DNA of 32,777 bases from Bordetella sp. BOR01 (lineage in GTDB: Bacteria; Pseudomonadota; Gammaproteobacteria; Burkholderiales; Burkholderiaceae_B), in NCBI RefSeq assembly GCF_019218885.1, contig NZ_JAHUWT010000008.1, positions 1-32,777 of the forward strand, read 5' to 3'. Below are positions 17,463 to 24,438 of the stretch, piece by piece. The position numbers were made by a program, and so were the translations under genes. The notes under the pieces are model-generated. The model did not search any database and was not told the DNA's origin. It saw nothing but the letters and a program-made list of their open reading frames with translations. How positions within the stretch are numbered: position 1 is the first letter of the stretch; each line of letters begins with the position of its first letter.

Positions 17463-18602
17463 TCACTGGGCGCTGGCCAGGGGGTCCAGCTCGGCGGGCA
17501 CCGCCAGGCCGGTCGGCGCGGGTGGCTCGGCCCCCCACTCGGCCCGCCAGCTGCGCAGCTGGAACACCCAGGCCAGCACCTCGGCCACGGCCGTATACAG
17601 GGCCGCGGGAATCTCCTGGCCCAACTCGACATGCTCGTGCAGGGCCCGCGCCAGCGGTGGCGCCTGCAACAGCGGCACGCGGTGTTCGGCGGCCAGCTCG
17701 CGGATGCGGGCTGCCACCAGGCCAGTGCCCTTGGCCACCACCCGCGGTGCCGCCTGTCCATCGACGTAGCGCAACGCCACGGCATAGTGGGTGGGGTTGG
17801 TGACCACCACATCGGCCCGCGGCACCTCGGCCATCATGCGACGCCGTGCCATGGCGCGCTGCTGCTGACGTATGCGTGCCTTGATATGCGGGTCGCCTTC
17901 ACTTTCCTTGTGCTCCTGGCGTACGTCTTCCTTGGACATGCGCAGCTTCTTCAGGTGGTTCCAGATCTGCCAGGGCACGTCCAGCAGCACGATGATTGCC
18001 AGCGACGCCACGATCAGCGCAGCGCACAGCACCACCAGCCTCAAGGCGCGCACCAGCGCTTCGGTCGGCGCCGCGTGCATCAGGGCCAGCATGTCGTCGC
18101 GATGGCTGGCGATGACGGCCACCGCCACGCCGCCCACCAGCAACGCCTTGGCGATCGCCTTGACCAGTTCCACAACGGTTTGCGCCGACACCATGCGCTT
18201 CAAGCCGGAAAGCAGGCTCAGTTTCTTGAAATCTACCTGCAAGGGCTTGGACGAGAAGATGAACCCGCCCAGCAACACGCTGGCCAGCACCGCCACCGCC
18301 ATCAAGACACCGAAAATCGGCAGCACCAACAGCAACGCCTGGCTCGCGCCATCGACCGCCTGGGCCACCATGATGCCCGGGTCGCGCCCGATCCGCGCGT
18401 CGAAACCCAGCCCGTTGCGCAGCACGCCGGTCAAGCCGCGGTACAGCACCGAAGCGTTCAACCACAGCCCGCCCACGCCCGCTGCCAGCAGCAGGAAAGT
18501 GCCCAGTTCGCGCGAACGCGCGATCTGCCCCTCCTCGCGCGCCTTTTCCAGGCGCCTGGGAGAGGCGGCTTCGGTTTTCTCCAGATCGCTTTCGTCGGCC
18601 AT
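17463..18602 (-). CDS. flhB: FlhB, export gate and substrate-specificity switch
   Basis: FlhB regulates the switch from rod/hook to filament-type export. I choose the ATG at 18602 (379 aa) because MADESDLEKTEAASPRRLEK is the family N-terminus; a TTG at 18638 would add an atypical 12 residues. Four membrane segments fall in about residues 30-210. The cytoplasmic domain includes the autocleavage motif NPTH in VVVTNPTHYAVALRY. In the E. coli order flhB directly follows cheZ; here about 10.9 kb of unrelated genes separates them, so flhB must have its own promoter or use read-through from iclR. Confidence 0.97.
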   Translation of the reverse strand: MADESDLEKTEAASPRRLEKAREEGQIARSRELGTFLLLAAGVGGLWLNASVLYRGLTGVLRNGLGFDARIGRDPGIMVAQAVDGASQALLLVLPIFGVLMAVAVLASVLLGGFIFSSKPLQVDFKKLSLLSGLKRMVSAQTVVELVKAIAKALLVGGVAVAVIASHRDDMLALMHAAPTEALVRALRLVVLCAALIVASLAIIVLLDVPWQIWNHLKKLRMSKEDVRQEHKESEGDPHIKARIRQQQRAMARRRMMAEVPRADVVVTNPTHYAVALRYVDGQAAPRVVAKGTGLVAARIRELAAEHRVPLLQAPPLARALHEHVELGQEIPAALYTAVAEVLAWVFQLRSWRAEWGAEPPAPTGLAVPAELDPLASAQ

Positions 18603-18656
18603 GCTCGCGGTATCGTCCGCCGCCCGTGCGTCTTGCAAACAGGGCGGCCCGCCGAG

Positions 18657-18722
18657 ATTCTAGGAGGCCCGGGGCCCCGGCGATCAGCCAAGAAACAGGG
18701 GGAAAGCAGCGCTATTCAGCGC
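18657..18722 (-). promoter_or_regulatory. Possible flhB promoter region
   Basis: The 136-bp gap between the iclR stop and the flhB start contains, in the flhB direction, a good -10 hexamer TAGAAT (18657-18662). About 50 bp upstream is GAATAGCG (18710-18717), close to the core of the FlhDC half-site, inside an inverted repeat GCGCT-ATTC-AGCGC (18709-18722). A CCGGGGCCCCGG palindrome (18669-18680) lies between them. No good -35 is present, as expected for an activated promoter. The assignment is tentative. Confidence 0.35.
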
Positions 18723-18738
18723 CGCGCTGGCGAAACCG

Positions 18739-19476
18739 CTAGGCGTTGCCGGCCAGCAGGCCGTTGAGCTTGTCCGCCGCCACCTGCAGCGGTGGCAATA
18801 ACCGCTGTATATCGAAACGGGTGGCCGGCATCACCAGCGACAATGCTGCCGCGCACTTGCCCTGGCGATTCATCACAGGAACCGCCAGGGCAAGAATGCC
18901 TGGGATTTCCAACCCGCTGGACACCGCATACCCCTGCGCGATGACATCGGACATGACTCCGGGGTCTGGCAACGTTGCGCCCTGATCCCGCAGATACTGC
19001 TGCACGGCCGAATCGGCGTAGGCGGACAAAATGCGCCCGGACGCACTGATTTCCAGCGAAAAAGTCGTACCGACATGCACATTGGCGCGCAACATTCCCT
19101 TGGCCTCGACGCGCTTGGCCAACACAACCTGCGTACCGGCGATCACCGCCAAAGACGCGGTCTCGCCGGAAGCGAAGACCAACTCTTCCAGTACTGCCGT
19201 GGCCCGCTCACCCAAGCTGGCCTGGTCAAACGCCGCCTCGCCCACCCGCGCCGCATGTAGCGTCAGGCGATAAGCACCGTCTTCGTCGGTTTCTACCCAA
19301 CCGGCCTCAATCAGGGTTACCAGGCGCTGGTAGACGGTAGCCCGGTTGCCGCCCTGTGCCGCAACCAGCTCGGCCAGCTTCAGCGGACGGTCGGACGCGC
19401 CGAGCAAATCCAGCACAGCCAGCGTCTTCAATACCGAACTCAGCGAACGGACGCCGCTGCCATTTCGCTCTGTCAT
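18739..19476 (-). CDS. IclR-family transcriptional regulator
   Basis: This is a 245-residue regulator with an N-terminal winged helix-turn-helix (about 10-70; SVLKTLAVLDLLGASDRPLK, then ELVAAQGGNRATVYQRLVTL) and a C-terminal effector domain (about 80-240; FSLEISASGRILSAYADSAV, then IPGILALAVPVMNRQGKCAA). It is divergent from the transport operon, with 213 bp between the two starts, which suggests control of that operon and of itself by a small metabolite taken up or processed by it. The gap contains tandem palindromes and a separate perfect inverted repeat. It is codirectional with flhB, 136 bp downstream. The ligand cannot be read from sequence. Confidence 0.93.
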   Translation of the reverse strand: MTERNGSGVRSLSSVLKTLAVLDLLGASDRPLKLAELVAAQGGNRATVYQRLVTLIEAGWVETDEDGAYRLTLHAARVGEAAFDQASLGERATAVLEELVFASGETASLAVIAGTQVVLAKRVEAKGMLRANVHVGTTFSLEISASGRILSAYADSAVQQYLRDQGATLPDPGVMSDVIAQGYAVSSGLEIPGILALAVPVMNRQGKCAAALSLVMPATRFDIQRLLPPLQVAADKLNGLLAGNA

Positions 19477-19507
19477 GGCCCTTCAAGCTTCCTTATATGG
19501 GGCGCCC

Positions 19508-19536
19508 ATCCTAAGGCATCGGATTTTGGCTGTAAA
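19508..19536 (-). promoter_or_regulatory. Sigma-70 type promoter of the IclR gene
   Basis: On the minus strand TTTACA (19531-19536) and TAGGAT (19508-19513) are separated by exactly 17 bp, matching five and four of six consensus bases. The predicted start is about 25 nt upstream of the ATG at 19476. The perfect inverted repeat at 19548-19567 lies just upstream of its -35. Confidence 0.6.
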
Positions 19537-19547
19537 CCCGAGCGATA

Positions 19548-19567
19548 AATCAGGGTTTTCCCTGATT
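19548..19567. promoter_or_regulatory. Perfect inverted repeat in the iclR-operon divergent gap
   Basis: AATCAGGG-TTTT-CCCTGATT is a perfect 8-bp inverted repeat with a 4-bp centre. It lies 11 bp upstream of the iclR -35 and about 30 bp upstream of the operon -35. It could be a second regulator site or the site of a different factor. It differs in sequence from the tandem TTCTATT sites. Confidence 0.5.
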
Positions 19568-19598
19568 AGGGATTTCCCGCGAACTGGGCGCGAGTTGA

Positions 19599-19627
19599 TT
19601 TACGACAAGGCGCGCTCCCGTTAGTAT
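19599..19627 (+). promoter_or_regulatory. Candidate promoter of the transport operon
   Basis: TTTACG (19599-19604) and TAGTAT (19622-19627) are separated by 17 bp, each matching four of six consensus bases. The -10 abuts the first of two tandem palindromes, so a bound repressor would block polymerase. The leader to the ATG at 19690 would be about 55 nt. This is a moderate match only. Confidence 0.4.
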
Positions 19628-19657
19628 TCTATTTGAATCTTTATGATTCTATTAGAA
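19626..19657. promoter_or_regulatory. Tandem palindromic operator, probably for the IclR regulator
   Basis: ATTCTATTTGAA (19626-19637) and ATTCTATTAGAA (19646-19657) are a near-identical direct repeat (11 of 12 bases) exactly 20 bp apart, two helical turns. Each copy is itself palindromic; the second contains the perfect TTCTA-T-TAGAA. This is the only strongly AT-rich spot in the gap and overlaps the predicted -10/+1 of the operon. IclR proteins commonly bind such repeated short palindromes as a dimer of dimers. Binding by the adjacent regulator is inferred. Confidence 0.6.
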
Positions 19658-19689
19658 GACATTCATTGGCAAGTGTTGAAAGGAAGTCC

Positions 19690-21384
19690 ATGACGATCGA
19701 ATCGTCCGCCGCCCCTGTCGCAGAACACCCCATGCAGTCGCACCGGCTGGCCATGTTGCAGCCCAGCCGCATGAGCGTCTCGCGGCTGTTCATGGCGCGC
19801 GCCATTCGGGAAAAATGGCGCATACGCCGCATTCGTTGGGAAATCGACGGCCACGCACGGGGCCAGGCCGTCTACCAGATCGATACGCCCACCATGGCGC
19901 TGAGTTTCGCCATCTACTCATTCGAACCCACCGCGCAAGGCAAGACCGGCCGCATCATCGGACGCTCCTGGGACATGATGGCTGCCTTGGTAGAAGGCTG
20001 CATATCAGAGCAGGACCTACAAACCACCGCGGTGGAACTACCCAAGCTCTACGAAGGACGCGCCACGCCGGGCACCCTGGTATGGGCGCGCGCGAATCGC
20101 AGTTCCCGGGTGTTCGACCACACGGTCGCATCGCTGGCCGAGGGCCGGCAGCCGGATATCGCCGAGCTGGCTCAGGTCTGCTACCTGATGCGCAACACTG
20201 GCCTGGACGGCAATGGCACCTTCGGCACCCGCAGCTACCGCACGCTGGAAGCCGACCACCCCCTGCACCGACCGCTTGACGCCCAAATGCTGTCGGCCTA
20301 CCTGATGCGCGTGTTCTCAATCGACCTGGTGCATCACCTGGCGCGCGAGCGCAATCCACAGGCACCCGAGATCGACCCGGCCATTCAACGCTACCTGGGA
20401 GTAGGCAACGGTTCCGCGCTGGGATTGATCCTTTTCGTGAACAACCACCCCCGGCTGATGCAGCAGTGGTTGGCGGCGCATCAGGCCGCGGTTGACACCG
20501 CCTGCTCGCTGGCGGCGAATCCGCGCGGCCCCGACGTCGCGCAATTGCAGCACTTGCTGGAGCGGGCCATCGCCTTTCGCCAACAAGACCGCATGGAATA
20601 CGAACGCTATGCCGACAGCGCCATGGTCGCCGACGAATTGCGCCGCCTGCGGGGGCGACTTGGCGAATATGCACAGGCTGGCACCTATGACGGCGCAGCT
20701 CCCAAGATTGCGCCGTTTGCCGCGCTGGTGGCCTGGGCCCGCCAAACCTTGCACGAGGAAACAGTGCAGACCTTTCTGGGGCTGCTGACCGAACTGGTTC
20801 CCGACCACTGCGACGCACAGGCCGAGTCACTGAGCGCCGACGAAGAATTCACGACAGTCCCCGACATGACTGTAGCGGAACTGCGCGGCCTGGTCGCCCG
20901 CGAATACGCCTGGACGCTGTCGCTGGATCTGGACAGCGAGGTCTCGCGCCGCTACGTCTGGTACAAGTCGGCCACCGCCGAAGAACCGCGCCGCGGCCCT
21001 GTCGCGGAAATCGAGTACGTCTACAACCTGGGCCTGGACCTGCCCAGGCTGGCCCGCGTCGTCCTGGCCGAACTGGAGCAGCGCCCCGCCGACGAAAGCA
21101 CAGCCCGCTTCCTGCTGCACCATCCGCAATATCGCATGATCGTGGCACGCATCCAGTCGTTGCGCGGGCTTGGGCTGCATTCGCCACACATGGACATCAT
21201 GAGCGAGGCCTTTGTTCCGGTGGACATCGTACGCCTGATGAATGTCGGCCTGCACGGCATCGACAAGGCGCGCGACTACCTGGGCCGCAATCTTCGTGGC
21301 GTGCTGTTTCACGGCGCGCCGATACCTGCCGATATCGAAGCGGGTGCCGACCCCACCTGGTTTTTCCCGAAGGAACCTGCATAA
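19690..21384 (+). CDS. Unrecognised 564-aa protein, first gene of the transport operon
   Basis: I do not recognise this protein and assign no function. The ATG at 19690 is chosen because AAGGAAG lies 6 nt upstream; an in-frame start at 19633 would lie inside the tandem operator. The protein is soluble: no signal peptide or membrane segment is seen. Conspicuous stretches are TPTMALSFAIYSFEPTAQGK (about 65-85), VCYLMRNTGLDGNGTFGTRS (about 165-185), RYLGVGNGSALGLILFVNNH (about 233-252) and HHPQYRMIVARIQSLRGLGL (about 490-510). Arg, His and Asp are frequent. The gene abuts the next one (TAA then ATG), so the two products are probably made in step and may form a complex. It could be a cytoplasmic enzyme acting on the imported compound. 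Confidence 0.85.
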   Translation: MTIESSAAPVAEHPMQSHRLAMLQPSRMSVSRLFMARAIREKWRIRRIRWEIDGHARGQAVYQIDTPTMALSFAIYSFEPTAQGKTGRIIGRSWDMMAALVEGCISEQDLQTTAVELPKLYEGRATPGTLVWARANRSSRVFDHTVASLAEGRQPDIAELAQVCYLMRNTGLDGNGTFGTRSYRTLEADHPLHRPLDAQMLSAYLMRVFSIDLVHHLARERNPQAPEIDPAIQRYLGVGNGSALGLILFVNNHPRLMQQWLAAHQAAVDTACSLAANPRGPDVAQLQHLLERAIAFRQQDRMEYERYADSAMVADELRRLRGRLGEYAQAGTYDGAAPKIAPFAALVAWARQTLHEETVQTFLGLLTELVPDHCDAQAESLSADEEFTTVPDMTVAELRGLVAREYAWTLSLDLDSEVSRRYVWYKSATAEEPRRGPVAEIEYVYNLGLDLPRLARVVLAELEQRPADESTARFLLHHPQYRMIVARIQSLRGLGLHSPHMDIMSEAFVPVDIVRLMNVGLHGIDKARDYLGRNLRGVLFHGAPIPADIEAGADPTWFFPKEPA

Positions 21385-22137
21385 ATGACTGCGCACACTC
21401 GCTCCGCACCACGCCAGCTTTGCTTATCCGTGCGCGAAGCCCGTCTCGTTGTAGAGCGCATTCTGCTGACCTGCGACGCTCCCGCAGGCTACGTGGCCGC
21501 AGTACGCGACACCGTTTTGGCCTCGCAAGGCCTGGGGCTGTCTGGCATGCATGGCCTGATCGCCGTGGCGGCTCGTGCGGCGTTGGCCGCCGACTTCAAG
21601 CGCATTATCGAAATGCATGAAGAGACCACGGCCGCAACATTCAACGGCGCGGGCTTGCATGCCTGGTGTGTCGTGCCCACCCTGGCCGACCTGCTTGTGG
21701 CCGACGCACGCAGTTCGCGCCGTACCAGCATGCGAGTCCGCAACGTGCGTGAGCCCGAAGAACTAGCGTGCGCCATACCGATCGCCGGGCGATACGGGGT
21801 GCGGCTGCGCTGCGATATCGATCCAGAAGGAGCCAACCTGCATGTATTGCGGATCGAGCCGCAACCAGACTCCTGGAAAGCTCGAGACCCGCTGCTGGCA
21901 CACAGCCTGCGGCACGGCTATGCCATGGCCGAAGATGCGTGGTGGAAGTTGTATGCGGCATCGAACAAGGCGCTCTCCCCTGATTCGATAACGTCCAGGC
22001 GCCACGCGGGCCCCACCATCGTGCAGGACGACGGCACCGTCATCGGCCGCGCCCCGGCCGACGACGATACCGATCTTGCCATGCTGCGCCGGTCGCAGGC
22101 CGCGGCGGAAGGCGTCGATTTTTCACTTGCACCCTGA
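21385..22137 (+). CDS. Uncharacterised 250-aa protein (possibly DUF3726-like)
   Basis: The function is unknown. The N-terminal region (LSVREARLVVERILLTCDAP to GLGLSGMHGLIAVAARAALA) recalls the opening helices of type-2 malate/lactate dehydrogenases and of the DUF3726 family; this is a recollection of pattern, not a match I can verify. The rest (about 65-250) has no nucleotide-binding motif I can identify. There is no signal peptide or membrane segment. The start codon directly follows the stop of the upstream gene, with an AAGGA sequence about 11 nt before it, suggesting translational coupling. Co-occurrence with an M19-like protein and an aminotransferase-like protein suggests a role in handling an amino-acid-like compound. 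Confidence 0.82.
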   Translation: MTAHTRSAPRQLCLSVREARLVVERILLTCDAPAGYVAAVRDTVLASQGLGLSGMHGLIAVAARAALAADFKRIIEMHEETTAATFNGAGLHAWCVVPTLADLLVADARSSRRTSMRVRNVREPEELACAIPIAGRYGVRLRCDIDPEGANLHVLRIEPQPDSWKARDPLLAHSLRHGYAMAEDAWWKLYAASNKALSPDSITSRRHAGPTIVQDDGTVIGRAPADDDTDLAMLRRSQAAAEGVDFSLAP

Positions 22138-22150
22138 TGGAACAATCAAC

Positions 22151-23119
22151 ATGATCATAGATGGTTTGCAGTGCGGCCATTTCGACCGCGACGTATTCGA
22201 GGCCCTGAAGCGCGGCAACGTAGGCGGCGTGACAGTGACGCTGGGTTTCTGGGAAGGCGCAGTACAGTCGCTCGAAGCCATAGACCGCTGGCGTACGCTG
22301 GCGCGAGACAACGCCGACCTGGTCGGCATTGCCCACAGCGCGGCCGAGATCGAAAATCTGGCAAGCCAACGCAAAGTAGCGTTGCTGCTGGGTTTTCAGA
22401 ACGCCAATCTGCTCGAAGGGCATATCGGCTTTGTCGAGCTGTATGCCGACCTGGGGGTGCGTGTCATCCAGCTGACCTACAACAACCAGAACGAGCTTGG
22501 CGGCAGTTGCTACGAAGCGCACGACTCTGGCCTGGCACGCTTCGGCAAGGAAGTAATCCGTGAAATGAACCGCTGCGGCGTGGTGGTCGACCTGTCGCAC
22601 GTGGGCAATCGAACGTCCCTGGATGCAATCCAGTATTCCGAAAAGCCCGTGGCGATCACGCACGCCAATCCGGACTCGGTGTATCCCCACAAGCGCAATA
22701 AGACCGACGATGTACTGCTCGCACTGCGCGAGAACGGCGGCATCATCGGATGTGCAGCCTACCGCAACATTGCGGGCGATGAGTATTGCACGACAGTCGA
22801 AAAATGGTGCGAACTGGTCGCTCGCACTGTCGATATCGCGGGCATCGACCATGTCGGTATCGGCACCGACCGCAGCCACAATACGACCCAGCGCGACCTG
22901 GATTGGATGCGCAAGGGCAACTGGACACGCGGCACCGACCTTGGCGCGGGTTCAGCCTCGCGGCCAGGTAAAGCGCCTCCGCCGGACTGGTTCACCAAGG
23001 TCGAGCATCTCGGCGAGGTCATTCCCGCACTGGCGCGCGTGGGCTTCAACGAAGAGGAAGTCGCGAAAATCACGCACTTGAACTGGCTGCGCGTCTATCG
23101 CGCCACGATGGGTGCCTGA
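22151..23119 (+). CDS. M19 (renal/membrane dipeptidase)-like protein with altered metal site
   Basis: This 322-residue TIM-barrel amidohydrolase-type protein belongs to peptidase family M19. Retained family features are VVDLSH (His150), AITHAN (His171) and DHVGIGTDRSH (Asp240). The usual N-terminal DGHxD metal motif is instead DGLQCGHFD (residues 4-12), so the expected His follows neither spacing nor position. The bridging Glu of VEGG is Gln83 in LLLGFQNAN. I recall a DGLQ-type subfamily in Pseudomonas betaine/sarcosine catabolism loci, so this may be a conserved variant and not decay. There is no signal peptide, so it is cytoplasmic. The ATG at 22151 is chosen by the conserved N-terminus; its Shine-Dalgarno sequence is weak. 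Classical dipeptidase activity is doubtful. Confidence 0.88.
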   Translation: MIIDGLQCGHFDRDVFEALKRGNVGGVTVTLGFWEGAVQSLEAIDRWRTLARDNADLVGIAHSAAEIENLASQRKVALLLGFQNANLLEGHIGFVELYADLGVRVIQLTYNNQNELGGSCYEAHDSGLARFGKEVIREMNRCGVVVDLSHVGNRTSLDAIQYSEKPVAITHANPDSVYPHKRNKTDDVLLALRENGGIIGCAAYRNIAGDEYCTTVEKWCELVARTVDIAGIDHVGIGTDRSHNTTQRDLDWMRKGNWTRGTDLGAGSASRPGKAPPPDWFTKVEHLGEVIPALARVGFNEEEVAKITHLNWLRVYRATMGA

Positions 23120-23120
23120 C

Positions 23121-24404
23121 ATGCCCGCCGCATCCGCCCAAGGCATTGGGCACTCGCGTGTCCAGGGCCAGCGGGCTTTGGCGGACGCCTCGATTGCCGC
23201 ATTGGGCGCACCGGTCGAGCGCGCGCTCAATGCAGAAGTCTGGACGACTGATGGCCGTCGCCATATCGATTTCTCCGCGAGCGCCGGCATCGTAGGGCAT
23301 CGGAACGAACAAGTAACGAGGTCAATAGCCGCCCGATTGGGCACCCCAGGCATCATCCAGGCGAGTCCGGCGCTCGATCCCGACGCCATCCGCCTGGCCG
23401 AACGGCTAACCATGCTGCACGTGGATCAAGCTGAGCGGCGCACGATGCTTTACGGATCCGACGCCGAAGCCATCGAAGGCGCCATAGTGTACGCGCGGCG
23501 CTATACCAGGCGCCCTATCTTGCTCGCCTTCTCGGGCGCCGCCCATGGGCACGGCAACCTGGGGGTGGCGCTGTCAGGGTTGGCCCACTGGGCCAAGGCG
23601 GCGGGTGGATCTTATCCGCCATTCATACACCATTTGCCATTCCCGCACGTGTCGCTCGGCGTCTCGCTGCATGAAACGCGGCGTGCCTTCGAACACTTGA
23701 CCCAATCCACGATCATGCCGTCCGACATCGCCGCAATCATCGTCGAGCCGATCCAGCGCGAGGGCGGCATACTGCCCTGCTCCGCCGAGCTGCTTGGATT
23801 CTTGCGAGCGACCTGCGATCAGCACGGTATTGTCCTGATCGCCGACGAAACCCGTACCGCACTCGGGCCCACGGGCCGCATGCTGGCCGCCGATCACTTC
23901 GCACCTGGGCCGGACCTGATCGTGATGGGCGGCGCCCTGGCCGCCGGCATGCCACTATCAGCCGTGGTCGGCGCGGCTGCCATCATGGGCAGTGCCCTTC
24001 ACGGCATGCCAATGCAAAATGGCGCTGTCAACACGCTGGCCCTGGCCGCTGCCCACGCCGTGCTCGACCTGGTACAGGAAGCCGGCCTTTGCGAACGCGC
24101 CGTAGCCCTGGGCCGGCACTGGACGGCCCGCATGAACAGCGTACGCCCGCCAGCGCGCCTGCTGCTGGATCTGCGCGGACTGGGCGCTTTGCGCGGTATC
24201 GAATTGCGCGATGCCGCAGGCGCGCCCGCTGCTGCCCAGGCCCGCACCATTTGCGACGACTGCCTGGCACACGGCCTTCTTCTTCACCCTGCCGGCCCCA
24301 AAGGCAACGTCATCCCTTTCCTGTTTCCGCTCACCATTGAACTGCCTGTGCTGGACGAGGCGCTGGGCATCTTCGCCGACGCCCTGCACCGGGTGATTCA
24401 CTGA
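23121..24404 (+). CDS. Class III aminotransferase-like protein lacking the PLP lysine
   Basis: The 427-residue protein has the GabT/glutamate-1-semialdehyde aminotransferase fold. Visible features are WTTDGRRHIDF (41-51), YGSDAEAIEG (111-120), AHGHG (141-145), AAIIVEPIQREGG (204-216), the pyridine-binding LIADETRT with Asp242 (239-246), and LIVMGGALAAGMPLSAVVG (266-284). In active family members the last segment reads like TFAKSLAGGFPLSAV; here the Schiff-base lysine position is Gly271, encoded GGC, at least two base changes from a lysine codon. The intersubunit phosphate-binding Thr (GTYAG in GabT) also seems replaced (PMQNG). It is therefore probably not a transaminase and may be a binding or structural protein. 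The ATG at 23121 follows the previous stop by one base. Confidence 0.88.
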   Translation: MPAASAQGIGHSRVQGQRALADASIAALGAPVERALNAEVWTTDGRRHIDFSASAGIVGHRNEQVTRSIAARLGTPGIIQASPALDPDAIRLAERLTMLHVDQAERRTMLYGSDAEAIEGAIVYARRYTRRPILLAFSGAAHGHGNLGVALSGLAHWAKAAGGSYPPFIHHLPFPHVSLGVSLHETRRAFEHLTQSTIMPSDIAAIIVEPIQREGGILPCSAELLGFLRATCDQHGIVLIADETRTALGPTGRMLAADHFAPGPDLIVMGGALAAGMPLSAVVGAAAIMGSALHGMPMQNGAVNTLALAAAHAVLDLVQEAGLCERAVALGRHWTARMNSVRPPARLLLDLRGLGALRGIELRDAAGAPAAAQARTICDDCLAHGLLLHPAGPKGNVIPFLFPLTIELPVLDEALGIFADALHRVIH

Positions 24405-24438
24405 ACTGGCCATCGGCCACATCACCACTGGAGCCGCA

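Noticed and set aside
16273-17769. Long plus-strand open frame opposite flhA
   Set aside because: The composition is His/Gln/Arg-rich, and it lies antisense to the fully conserved flhA.
18669-18680. CCGGGGCCCCGG palindrome upstream of flhB as an intrinsic terminator for iclR
   Set aside because: No loop-sized centre and no T tract; it is more likely a chance GC palindrome or part of a promoter spacer.
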